Assembly (NCBI GenBank): GCA_047620505.1
Contig: JBLHKS010000121.1
Span: forward strand, 1 to 21,804
Source of the DNA: JBLHKS01 sp047620505
Lineage (GTDB): Bacteria > Verrucomicrobiota > Verrucomicrobiia > Verrucomicrobiales > DEV007
DNA length: 21,804 nt
Reading direction: 5' to 3'
The notes beneath the pieces are model-generated. The model was not told the DNA's origin. It ran no database searches and was given only the letters and a program-made list of their open reading frames with translations. The position numbers were made by a program, and so were the translations under genes. Below, in pieces: positions 15,260-21,804 of this stretch; the first letter of the stretch is position 1, and every line of letters begins with the position of its first letter.

Positions 15260-15285
15260 CTCGCCGATTTGCATAAACGCATATT
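15256..15285 (+). promoter_or_regulatory. Candidate vapBC promoter
   Basis: TTGACT at 15256-15261 and CATATT at 15280-15285 are separated by 18 bp. The -35 overlaps the ribokinase stop codon (15257-15259) and the -10 lies inside the operator palindrome. Transcription would start very close to the first vapB ATGs, giving a leaderless or nearly leaderless message. Confidence 0.5.
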
Positions 15286-15304
15286 CTGAAATATGTGTTT
15301 ATGC
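15271..15304. promoter_or_regulatory. VapBC autoregulatory operator (inverted repeat)
   Basis: GCATAAACGCATAT (15271-15284) and ATATGTGTTTATGC (15291-15304) are 14-bp inverted arms with one mismatched pair around a 6-bp spacer. The repeat ends directly at the preferred vapB ATG (15305) and covers the likely -10, as expected for repression by a ribbon-helix-helix VapB bound with VapC. Confidence 0.75.
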
Positions 15305-15553
15305 ATGAGGACGACTGTCGATATTCCAGACTCCCTGATGGCAAGGGTGAAAAATCGGATTCACAAACAGGGAACGACCTTTCGGACCCTCGTGATTTCG
15401 GCTCTGGAAAACGCCATGGAGGAAGATTCGCCGGCCCGCGACTTCCAAATGCGAGACGCTTCCGTTGGATCGAGTTCTAAAGACGGCCCTGTGACTTCTG
15501 ACCAGATCAACGCGGCGATCGACGGAATTCGAGATCCAGAGTCTCAACCGTGA
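15305..15553 (+). CDS. vapB: VapB-type ribbon-helix-helix antitoxin
   Basis: The 82-residue protein begins MRTTVDIPDSLMARVKNRI, an N-terminal DNA-binding strand followed by helices (TTFRTLVISALENAM), which is the ribbon-helix-helix pattern of VapB/CopG-like antitoxins. The C-terminal part (about 45-82) is polar and flexible, as expected for the toxin-wrapping tail. An in-frame ATG at 15293 lies within the operator; the ATG at 15305 gives the standard family start. Its TGA overlaps the vapC GTG (GTGA), so toxin translation depends on antitoxin translation. The large inverted repeat directly upstream is its probable operator. Confidence 0.85.
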   Translation: MRTTVDIPDSLMARVKNRIHKQGTTFRTLVISALENAMEEDSPARDFQMRDASVGSSSKDGPVTSDQINAAIDGIRDPESQP

Positions 15554-15984
15554 TCGCTTTAGACACCAACATTCTCGTTCACGCCCATCGCCGGGATTCG
15601 GCGCTGCATCTGGAAGCCGTCGCGTGCGTCAGAGCGCTGGCTGAAAGTCCGGCTCCGTGGGCGATCTGCTTTCACAGCCTGGTTGAATTTTACGGAGTCG
15701 CAACTAACGCGAAAATCTGGACTCAGGCGTCGTCCGCAATCCAGGCCGCAGATCAAATCGATGCATGGAGAGAATCACCCAGTCTTCGAATTCCTACGGA
15801 TTCGCATGAGGATCTTACCAGGCTTCTGGAGATGGCGGCTCGAGCAAAAGTCGCGGGGCCGATGATCCACGACGCCAGAATCGCAAACTGCTGCCTGGTT
15901 AACGGAATCAGCGAATTGTGGACGATTGATCGTGATTTCAGCCGGTTTCCTGACCTGAAGACGAAGAATCCGCTTGTGGGTTGA
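15550..15984 (+). CDS. vapC: VapC-type PIN-domain ribonuclease toxin
   Basis: The 144-residue product is a PIN-domain protein with the acidic active-site set: D5 in MIALDTNILVHAH, E46 in SLVEFYGV, D108 in MIHDARIA and D127 in WTIDRDFSRF. VapC toxins cleave tRNA or rRNA using Mg2+ or Mn2+ and are neutralised by VapB. All four acidic positions are intact, so the toxin is probably active. It starts at GTG overlapping the vapB stop. Its 3' end overlaps the convergent HAD gene by 47 bp (15938-15984), and I see no terminator between them. Confidence 0.88.
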   Translation: MIALDTNILVHAHRRDSALHLEAVACVRALAESPAPWAICFHSLVEFYGVATNAKIWTQASSAIQAADQIDAWRESPSLRIPTDSHEDLTRLLEMAARAKVAGPMIHDARIANCCLVNGISELWTIDRDFSRFPDLKTKNPLVG

Positions 15985-16651
15985 CTCGCCAGTTCTCAAT
16001 CTCAGCCAAAGCGTCCAGCAAAGTCGTCTCCGGCCGTTTCAACTCGAATACGTTCAGCCCAGCAGCTCTGGCCCCCTCCCAATCCGCCTCCGCCTCATCG
16101 CCGACATGCAAAGCTTCGTCCGGGCTGCACGAAGCGCGATCGAGAGCCACCTCGTAGATTTTCGCCGAGGGCTTCCGCGCTCCGACTTCGCTTGAAATCA
16201 CGATCGGGTCGAAGAATTCCGCGAGACCATGTCCTTCGAGGATCGAATGCAGCCGCTCGTCGAAATTCGAGATCACGCCAAGCCGCAATCGGCCACTCAG
16301 CAGCTGCTGGAGCACTTCGCGGGTTTCATCGAACAACTCCCAGGTTTCCGCCTTCGCGTAGTGAGCCCAAAGCGTGTCGAAATAGCCTGTTTTCATCGGC
16401 TGACCGCATTCCGCGAGAACGCGACCGACGACTCCACGCCACCATTCGCGCTCCGAATTCGACGTCTCGGATTGAAAGGGCGATTTCGCCGATTTCCAAG
16501 CCAAGCGGAACGCCACATCGGCTTCGGTTGGATCCAGCCGAATTCCAAACTCTTTCCCAACTCGTGCGTAGCCCTCGCCGACACTTTCGCGAAGTCGAAA
16601 AAGCGTTCCGGCGGCATCAAAGAAAATCGCTCTTAGTGTAGTCGTGTTCAT
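15938..16651 (-). CDS. HAD-superfamily hydrolase (subfamily IA, HDHD3-like)
   Basis: From ATG 16651 the product has 237 residues. Motif I is FFDAAGTLF (nucleophile D12), motif II lies in LGVISNFDERL, motif III is the Lys of GARKPSAKIYEVAL, and motif IV is HVGDEAEADWEGARAAG. A helical cap sits between motifs I and II. The position two after the nucleophile, an acid/base Asp in ordinary HAD phosphatases, is Ala here (A14), as in phosphonatase- or dehalogenase-like members, so simple phosphatase activity is doubtful. The frame is open to 16738, but MNTTTLRAIFFD is the family-like start. It is convergent with vapC, overlapping its end, and divergent from nusA. Confidence 0.85.
   Translation of the reverse strand: MNTTTLRAIFFDAAGTLFRLRESVGEGYARVGKEFGIRLDPTEADVAFRLAWKSAKSPFQSETSNSEREWWRGVVGRVLAECGQPMKTGYFDTLWAHYAKAETWELFDETREVLQQLLSGRLRLGVISNFDERLHSILEGHGLAEFFDPIVISSEVGARKPSAKIYEVALDRASCSPDEALHVGDEAEADWEGARAAGLNVFELKRPETTLLDALAEIENWRVNPQADSSSSGQETG
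16298..16309. repeat. 12-bp palindrome CAGCAGCTGCTG, copy 6
   Basis: Exact copy inside the minus-strand HAD gene, register Gln-Gln-Leu-Leu. Confidence 0.85.
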
Positions 16652-16666
16652 AGGGGGTTTTCGAGG

Positions 16667-16694
16667 TTGCGAGAACGTCCGATCTGCATATGAT
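16667..16694 (+). promoter_or_regulatory. Candidate nusA promoter
   Basis: TTGCGA (16667-16672) and TATGAT (16689-16694) are 16 bp apart, close to the sigma-70 consensus. Transcription from about 16701 would give a leader of roughly 105 nt before nusA, containing the terminator-like hairpin at 16757-16784. Confidence 0.45.
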
Positions 16695-16756
16695 CTGCAA
16701 TTCCTTGAATTGAAGGCCGCTTTCGGGCGGTACCACATGAAGTTTTCGACGTTGTG

Positions 16757-16784
16757 GAGTGGGAAGCAATTTCCCGCTCTTTTT
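16757..16784 (+). terminator. Intrinsic terminator in front of nusA, possible attenuator
   Basis: GAGTGGGAA (16757-16765) pairs with TTCCCGCTC (16771-16779), with one G-U wobble and a 5-nt loop, followed by TTTTT (16780-16784). It acts on plus-strand transcripts only, since the minus-strand side has no T-run. It ends 22 bp before the nusA ATG, so it either attenuates the nusA-infB message or stops read-through from vapBC. Confidence 0.7.
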
Positions 16785-16806
16785 CGTCTCGGGACTCCAC
16801 CAGATA

Positions 16807-18063
16807 ATGACCAACGAACTCACAGCTCTCCTCGAATACTACGCAAAGGAGAAGGAATTTGACCGTGCAACGATGACGGATGTCATCGAGCAGGCGCTTT
16901 TGTCTGCCGCGAAGAAGACCATCGGGCCTGCCCGCGAAATGAAGGTTACCTTCAACCTCGGTAAAGGCAAGACCACGGTAACGGCACAGCTTGTGGCGGT
17001 CGAAAATGTTGTAAAAGGGTTCGACGAAATCGATCTGGATCGCGCTCGCAAGCTCAAGCCCGATGCCGAGTTTGGCGACGAAATTGAAATCGACATCACG
17101 CCGCCGGACTTTACGCGCATCGCAGCGCAGACGGCCAAGCAGGCGCTGATGCAGGCGATCCGTCAGGAAGAGAAGAAGCGGATTTACGAGGAATTCAAAG
17201 ACCGCGCGGGCGAACTCGTCAGCGGAACGGTTCGCCGTTTTGAGCGGAGCGATGTGATGGTCGATCTCGGCAAATTCGAGGCAGTCATGCCGAGCCGCGA
17301 GCGGGTCAAAACTGAGGATTACAACGTGAACGACCGGATTCGGGCCTACGTCCTGGCGGTCGAAAACGGTGCTAGGGGCCCAGAGATCATCCTTTCGCGC
17401 AGCCACCCGAATTTCGTGCGCCGCCTCTTTGAGAACGAGGTCAGTGAGATCGCCGATCGCACGGTCGAGATCCGCGGTATCGCTCGGGAAGCCGGGTATC
17501 GGACGAAAGTCGCGGTTCACAGCGCAGACGAAAAAGTCGATCCGGTCGGCGCTTGCGTCGGTCTCCGTGGAGCGCGCGTGAAGAATATCGTTCGCGAGTT
17601 GAACAACGAGAAAGTCGACATCATTCGCTACAGCGAGGACGTTGAGGAATTCGTTCGGGACGCGCTCAAGCCGGCCCTGCTGCGCACGGTCGATTTGAAC
17701 GAAGAAGCTAAGACCGTCCGCGTGACCGTGGATGAAGAGGAATTGTCCCGCGCGATCGGTCGTCATGGCCAGAACGCTCGCCTGACTTCGCGCTTGGTCG
17801 GTTGGGACGTGAAAATCGAGAAGGATGAGTCGGCTCACGAACAGTTTGAAGCTCGGGTCGGAGAAGCAGCGGGCACTCTCGCTGAGACTCTTGGAATCGA
17901 TGAGGAAATGTCGCTCGCACTCGTTCGAGGCGGAATGAACTCCTTGGAGATCATCGCATCGGTCGGCGCAGACGACATCGCCGGCATTCTCAGCATTGAA
18001 GAATCTCAGGCTGCTGAAATTCTTGAGAAAGCGATCCAGGCTTTCGGAGGTGAACAGGGCTGA
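16807..18063 (+). CDS. nusA: Transcription termination/antitermination factor NusA
   Basis: From ATG 16807 the protein has 418 residues: an N-terminal RNA-polymerase-binding domain (about 1-130, opening MTNELTALLEYYAKEKEFDR), an S1 domain (about 134-198, GELVSGTVRRFER), and KH domains. The first KH has the G-L-R-G loop at 252-255 within DPVGACVGLRGARVKNI; the second carries AIGRHGQNARLTSRL. A C-terminal helix-hairpin-helix-like repeat (LALVRGGMNSLEIIASVGADDIAGILS) ends the protein. NusA controls pausing, intrinsic termination and antitermination. The usual rimP gene upstream is missing; instead a terminator hairpin and a divergent HAD gene lie there. infB follows after 105 bp. The frame opens from 16759, but that would start inside the hairpin. 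Confidence 0.95.
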   Translation: MTNELTALLEYYAKEKEFDRATMTDVIEQALLSAAKKTIGPAREMKVTFNLGKGKTTVTAQLVAVENVVKGFDEIDLDRARKLKPDAEFGDEIEIDITPPDFTRIAAQTAKQALMQAIRQEEKKRIYEEFKDRAGELVSGTVRRFERSDVMVDLGKFEAVMPSRERVKTEDYNVNDRIRAYVLAVENGARGPEIILSRSHPNFVRRLFENEVSEIADRTVEIRGIAREAGYRTKVAVHSADEKVDPVGACVGLRGARVKNIVRELNNEKVDIIRYSEDVEEFVRDALKPALLRTVDLNEEAKTVRVTVDEEELSRAIGRHGQNARLTSRLVGWDVKIEKDESAHEQFEARVGEAAGTLAETLGIDEEMSLALVRGGMNSLEIIASVGADDIAGILSIEESQAAEILEKAIQAFGGEQG

Positions 18064-18099
18064 CTGAAAGGATTTTCCAAAAACTCCGTCTCCTCCACC

Positions 18100-18111
18100 C
18101 AGCAGCTGCTG
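18100..18111. repeat. 12-bp palindrome CAGCAGCTGCTG, copy 7 (intergenic)
   Basis: Exact copy in the 105-bp nusA-infB spacer. It is the only exact copy outside coding sequence and cannot be explained by protein constraint. Confidence 0.85.
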
Positions 18112-18168
18112 ATTTTCTCCCGCCCCCTTCTCTAACCAGTTTACCCAAGCCGATACGCCAACTGCCTG

Positions 18169-20325
18169 ATGCCTACCAAGAAAACAGCCGCCAAAAAAGC
18201 AGCGACGAAGGGCGACAAATCAGATGCCCTCGATCTGATTGCGCCGAAGAAGAAAAGGACGCCCGCCAAGAAGAGGTCGGCTCCAGCTAAAGAAGCTGAA
18301 ATTCCGGTGGTTTCGCGAGTGAGCGAAAAGGCTAAGATTGGCGGAAAGGCAGTCGCAGAGGCAAAGGAATCGGCGCTGAATCTCTTCGAGGACGAGGAGA
18401 AAAAGGCCAACAAGCCGAAAACGAAGCCCGTTGAGAAAGAGGAAGCCAGCGTTTTCCAGTCGTTCACTTCAGGCGGGGGCGAAAAAAAGAAAGCGCCCGC
18501 TCCGGTGCCCGAAGAAGAAGTAGAAGGCGAGGATACGGAGGAAGAGAAGAAAGTCATTCATCTCAAGCCGCCGATCATCGTTAAGGAACTGGCGGATTTG
18601 ATGGAAGCGAAATCGTTCGTGCTCATCAAAGATTTGATGGCGCTTGACGTCTTCGTTAACCAGAATCAGTCGATCGAGCCTGAAATCGCCGCGCAGATTT
18701 GCGAGCAGCACGGATTCATTTTCGAGCGCGAGAAGCGTGAAAAAGGCGCAGGGATTCACAAGGTCGAAGAAGTAGTCGAAGAGCCGGAGCCCGAAGTAGA
18801 GATCGAGGTAGACAAGCTCGTCGAGCGACCTCCGATCGTCACGATCATGGGCCACGTCGACCACGGCAAAACGTCACTCCTGGACGCGATCCGGGATGCG
18901 CGAGTCGTCGACGGCGAGGCCGGTGGAATCACCCAGCACATCGCCGCTTACTCGGTCGAGCACAATGGGAAGAAGGCCACTTTTATCGACACTCCCGGCC
19001 ACGAAGCTTTCAGCGCAATGCGCGCTCGCGGTGCCGACGTAACGGACATCGTCGTCCTCGTTATCGCAGCCAACGACGGCATCATGCCGACAACGATCGA
19101 AGCGATCAACCACGCCAAAGCAGCTGGCGTAGAAATTATCGTCGCGGTCAACAAGATCGATTTGCCCTCGGCTGATCCAACCAAAGCACGCCAGCAGCTG
19201 CAGGCTTACGATCTCGCGCCGGAAGAGTGGGGCGGAAAGACAATTTGCGTCGACGTCTCCGCCACCAAGGGAACTGGTATCGAGGATCTGCTCGAAATGA
19301 TCAGCCTTCAGGCGGAAGTTCTTGAACTCAGAGCCGATCCGAAGGCGACGACCAGGGCCACAGTGATCGAGGCTCGGATGGAGCCGGGTCGCGGTGCCAC
19401 CGCCAGCTTGATCGTTCAAGCGGGAACACTCAAAGTCGGCCTGCCTTTTATCTGCGGCAATCAGTGCGGAAAAATCAAGTCGATGTTCGACGATCAGGGC
19501 AAATCGATTAAAACGGCTGGCCCTGCGACTCCGGTCGAGGTGTTAGGCTTTTCCGACGTGCCTTCGGTTGGCGATGAGCTCGTCCAGATGGAAAACGAGC
19601 GCAAGGCCAAGAAACTTTCGATCGAACGCCTTGAAGAGGTCCGAATGAGCAAGCTGAAGAAGCCGGTTCATTCGACTCTTGAAGGCTTTATGGATTCGAT
19701 CGCGGCCGGTCAGCACAAGACCATGAAAGTCGTTCTCAAAACCGACGTTCAGGGCTCTGCCCAGGCGATCACCGGCGCGCTTGCCGAGATCACGAGCGAC
19801 AAAATTGACCTCGAAGTCATTCACTGCGCGGCTGGCTCGATCACCGAGACAGACATTCATCTCGCGAGTTCTTCGGATGCTGTGATCCTTGGATTCAACA
19901 CCAAGCAGGAGCCCAACTCGGTTCGCGCAGCCAAACGCGAAGGCGTCCAGGTGAAACTCTACTCGATCATTTACGAATTGCTCGACCAGGTGAGGGAAGC
20001 CATGCTCGGCCTCCTCGATCCAGAGACTCGCGAGCGCAATCTTGGCTACGCTGAGGTCAAAATGGTCTTCAAGCTTTCCAGCGGTCGCGTCGCAGGTTGT
20101 ATGGTTACCAAAGGCAAGATCCTCCGCTCCGGCCGCGCCCGCGTGCTTCGTGGTCGTCAGCCGGTTTACGACGGCGGCGTTCACACGCTCAAGCGCTTCA
20201 CGGAAGACGCCACGGAAGTTAAGAACGGTCTCGAATGCGGTATTCGCCTCGGGAATTTCAACGACTACGAAGAAGGCGACATCATCGAGTGCTACGAGTT
20301 GGAGAAAGTCGCTCAGACGCTCTAA
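18169..20325 (+). CDS. infB: Translation initiation factor IF-2
   Basis: The 718-residue protein has a Lys/Ala/Glu-rich disordered N-terminus (1-125), an IF2-N-like segment (about 134-185, IIVKELADLMEAKSFVLIKDLM), and the GTPase domain with G1 GHVDHGKT (228-235), G3 DTPGHE and G4 NKID. Domains II to IV follow, including VLKTDVQGSAQAI, and the C-terminal fMet-tRNA-binding domain (KILRSGRARVLR and GLECGI). It delivers initiator tRNA to the 30S subunit and promotes subunit joining. The N-terminus is shorter than in E. coli (890 residues). ATG 18169 has no clear Shine-Dalgarno. It follows nusA, as in many bacteria, but rbfA and truB do not follow; a convergent PSD1 gene ends 7 bp downstream of the stop. 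Confidence 0.96.
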   Translation: MPTKKTAAKKAATKGDKSDALDLIAPKKKRTPAKKRSAPAKEAEIPVVSRVSEKAKIGGKAVAEAKESALNLFEDEEKKANKPKTKPVEKEEASVFQSFTSGGGEKKKAPAPVPEEEVEGEDTEEEKKVIHLKPPIIVKELADLMEAKSFVLIKDLMALDVFVNQNQSIEPEIAAQICEQHGFIFEREKREKGAGIHKVEEVVEEPEPEVEIEVDKLVERPPIVTIMGHVDHGKTSLLDAIRDARVVDGEAGGITQHIAAYSVEHNGKKATFIDTPGHEAFSAMRARGADVTDIVVLVIAANDGIMPTTIEAINHAKAAGVEIIVAVNKIDLPSADPTKARQQLQAYDLAPEEWGGKTICVDVSATKGTGIEDLLEMISLQAEVLELRADPKATTRATVIEARMEPGRGATASLIVQAGTLKVGLPFICGNQCGKIKSMFDDQGKSIKTAGPATPVEVLGFSDVPSVGDELVQMENERKAKKLSIERLEEVRMSKLKKPVHSTLEGFMDSIAAGQHKTMKVVLKTDVQGSAQAITGALAEITSDKIDLEVIHCAAGSITETDIHLASSSDAVILGFNTKQEPNSVRAAKREGVQVKLYSIIYELLDQVREAMLGLLDPETRERNLGYAEVKMVFKLSSGRVAGCMVTKGKILRSGRARVLRGRQPVYDGGVHTLKRFTEDATEVKNGLECGIRLGNFNDYEEGDIIECYELEKVAQTL

Positions 20326-20332
20326 TCAGCGC

Positions 20333-21804
20333 TCATTCGCGAGTCGTCGCCTCTTCCAGATTCAAGAGCACGTTTGCCAAAGCCGCCGCCGCCGCGAGTT
20401 CAACGGGATCGCCAGCGGCTGGTTTTGATGAACCAGTCGTGAGCGTTTGTTTTGCGCTTTGCGGATCAGCGGTGAAATCCGCGCGATAACCAGCGTAGGC
20501 CTCGGCCAGCAGCTGCTGTTCGAGTTCAGTTGGTCTGCGGGCGAGAACGGCCCGAAATCCGAACTCGATTCGCTCAACATCCGAGTCTCCGCCCTCGGCC
20601 AGAATCCGCTCGCCGAATTTGCGCGCAGACTCGAAAAAGCCAGTTTCGTTGAGCAGTGTGAGGGCTTGGAGCGGCGTGTTCGTCTGGCGCGGTTTGACGG
20701 AGCACCACTCGCGATCTGCGGTGTCGAGAACCGCCATCGAAGGGGGCGCCAGGGTCCGCTTCCAATACGTGTAGACGCTCCGCCGGTAGAGATCGTCTCC
20801 CTTCCCAACTGCATAACTGACGTTGCTGGCCTCCTTCCAAAGTTTCGCGGGTTGATAGGGTTTTACGGACGCTCCGCCGGGCTTTTCAACCAGCAACCCG
20901 CTGACGAACAAAGCCTGATCGCGCAGCGTGTTTCCTGCCATTCTCAGCCGCGGCGCCCGGGCGTAAAGCCGGTTTCCCGGAGCAGCGACGATCAGCTCAG
21001 GCGTCATACGCGAGCTTTGCCGGTAGGTTTTGCTCAGCACGATGGTTTTGAGAATGTGCCGGACGTCCCAGCCGCTTTCGACGAATTCAATGGCGAGGAA
21101 ATCTAACAATTCCGGATGTGTTGGCAGATCGCCCTGCGCTCCAAAATCTTCGCTCGTTTTGACGAGCCCCTGACCAAACAACAACTGCCAATATCGATTC
21201 ACCGCGACCCTCGCCGTCAGCGGATGCTCCCCGCTGACGAGCCAACGCGCAAAACCCAGACGATTCCGCGCCGCGCCGTCCGGCATTTCCGGAAAAACCG
21301 CAGGAACGCCCGGCTCAACTTCCTCGCCATGCGCGTGGTACTCGCCTCGTTTCCGAATCATCGTCGACCGCGGCGGGTCCATTTCTTGCATGACCATCGT
21401 AGTCGGCAAACCGTCCGCGAAAGCCAGGCGCTTGGCCTCCGCCTTCCGAATCTGCCCCAGCAGCTGCTGAATCGGCTTCGGCGCGGCGTTCTCCAAAAAA
21501 TGCAGCCTCAATTTTTCCTGCTGCTCATCGGTCCGTTCCTCCGCCGCGACCCCAGCGATTTTCTCGACCGATTCACTCACCGCAAGCACTCGTGCTTCAG
21601 CTTCTCCGAGCGTCCGAGTCGTGTAAAAACGCAGATCCTCGACCTCGCCTTTCCAATTTCCAGCATGCTTACTTTCTCCAATCCGCATCACGGCCCCGAA
21701 CGCGCGCGCCGCTCGATTACTATTCGTGTTAAACAATTCGCGCGACTCCGCTGGCTCACCATCGACGAAAATCCGCATCCCACTAACTCGCTGGCTCCCG
21801 TCAT
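20333..21804 (-). CDS. PSD1/DUF1553 protein with LamG segment, 3' part only (partial)
   Basis: The reading frame enters from the right edge, where the last codons (D-G-S-Q-R-V-S-G, then MRIFVDGEPAE) look like the end of a LamG/concanavalin-like domain. The 5' part of the gene therefore lies outside the window and the ATG at 21778 is not the start. The remainder is DUF1553: HPLTARVAVNRYWQLLFGQG, then DFGAQGDLPTHPELLDFLA, RMAGNTLRDQAL, RRSVYTYWKR and RQTNTPLQALTLLN. Full-length members in planctomycetes and verrucomicrobia are secreted, often with a cytochrome-like heme motif and DUF1549 upstream, and are linked to polysaccharide use. It is convergent with infB with only 7 bp between stop codons. 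Confidence 0.9.
   Translation of the reverse strand, partial: DGSQRVSGMRIFVDGEPAESRELFNTNSNRAARAFGAVMRIGESKHAGNWKGEVEDLRFYTTRTLGEAEARVLAVSESVEKIAGVAAEERTDEQQEKLRLHFLENAAPKPIQQLLGQIRKAEAKRLAFADGLPTTMVMQEMDPPRSTMIRKRGEYHAHGEEVEPGVPAVFPEMPDGAARNRLGFARWLVSGEHPLTARVAVNRYWQLLFGQGLVKTSEDFGAQGDLPTHPELLDFLAIEFVESGWDVRHILKTIVLSKTYRQSSRMTPELIVAAPGNRLYARAPRLRMAGNTLRDQALFVSGLLVEKPGGASVKPYQPAKLWKEASNVSYAVGKGDDLYRRSVYTYWKRTLAPPSMAVLDTADREWCSVKPRQTNTPLQALTLLNETGFFESARKFGERILAEGGDSDVERIEFGFRAVLARRPTELEQQLLAEAYAGYRADFTADPQSAKQTLTTGSSKPAAGDPVELAAAAALANVLLNLEEATTRE
20507..20518. repeat. 12-bp palindrome CAGCAGCTGCTG, copy 8
   Basis: Exact copy in the minus-strand PSD1/DUF1553 gene, register Gln-Gln-Leu-Leu. Confidence 0.85.
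21458..21469. repeat. 12-bp palindrome CAGCAGCTGCTG, copy 9
   Basis: Exact copy in the minus-strand PSD1/DUF1553 gene, register Gln-Gln-Leu-Leu, 951 bp from copy 8. Confidence 0.85.

Noticed and set aside
14306..15274. A 322-codon minus-strand open frame opposite the ribokinase gene
   Set aside because: The plus-strand frame has intact PfkB motifs; the opposite frame is Arg-rich with no family signature.
16648..17838. A 396-codon minus-strand open frame opposite nusA
   Set aside because: NusA is unmistakable on the plus strand; the antisense frame is a by-product of its codon usage.
1..21804. CRISPR array, tRNA or rRNA genes
   Set aside because: No regularly spaced direct repeats, tRNA-like cloverleaf or rRNA-like stretch was seen on either strand.

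Overview
The window looks like chromosomal DNA from a member of the Verrucomicrobiota, or at least of the PVC group. Three things point there: an ECF sigma factor of the Rhodopirellula/Verrucomicrobium type, a PSD1/DUF1553 protein with a LamG segment, and a large vWA protein coupled to the sigma factor. This placement is inferred from gene families only; no rRNA is present. Genes are mostly GC-rich, while the first ~2.4 kb is visibly more AT-rich.

Region 1 (about 1-6.4 kb) is an accessory block of defence and toxin-antitoxin genes. Reading leftwards on the minus strand it holds a Septu-like ATPase/HNH pair, a DUF6036 nucleotidyltransferase with a small partner, a DUF433 antitoxin followed by the decayed remains of its PIN-like (DUF5615-type) toxin, and a DUF262 plus RelA/SpoT-domain pair that could be an undescribed defence or toxin module. 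An unrecognised plus-strand gene lies between the nucleotidyltransferase and the Septu pair.

Region 2 (6.4-10.5 kb) is an ECF sigma factor translationally coupled to a 1170-residue protein. That protein joins an anti-sigma-like N-terminus, one membrane helix, a degenerate haemagglutinin/two-partner-secretion-like segment with beta-helix fragments, and a YfbK-type vWA domain.

Region 3 (10.5-16.7 kb) carries a Gfo/Idh/MocA oxidoreductase, a UPF1-like superfamily 1 helicase with a nuclease-like C-terminus, a ribokinase-family kinase, a VapBC pair with a clear operator, and a HAD hydrolase.

Region 4 (16.7-21.8 kb) is housekeeping: nusA and infB without their usual rimP and rbfA/truB neighbours, then the C-terminal part of a PSD1/DUF1553 protein running off the right edge.

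The most striking signal not explained by genes is the perfect 12-bp palindrome CAGCAGCTGCTG. I find nine exact copies between 7.2 and 21.5 kb, in two reading-frame registers, on either side of gene orientation, and once between genes. There is no exact copy in the first 7.2 kb. It behaves like a highly iterated palindrome and may mark native versus acquired DNA. All counts here were made by eye.
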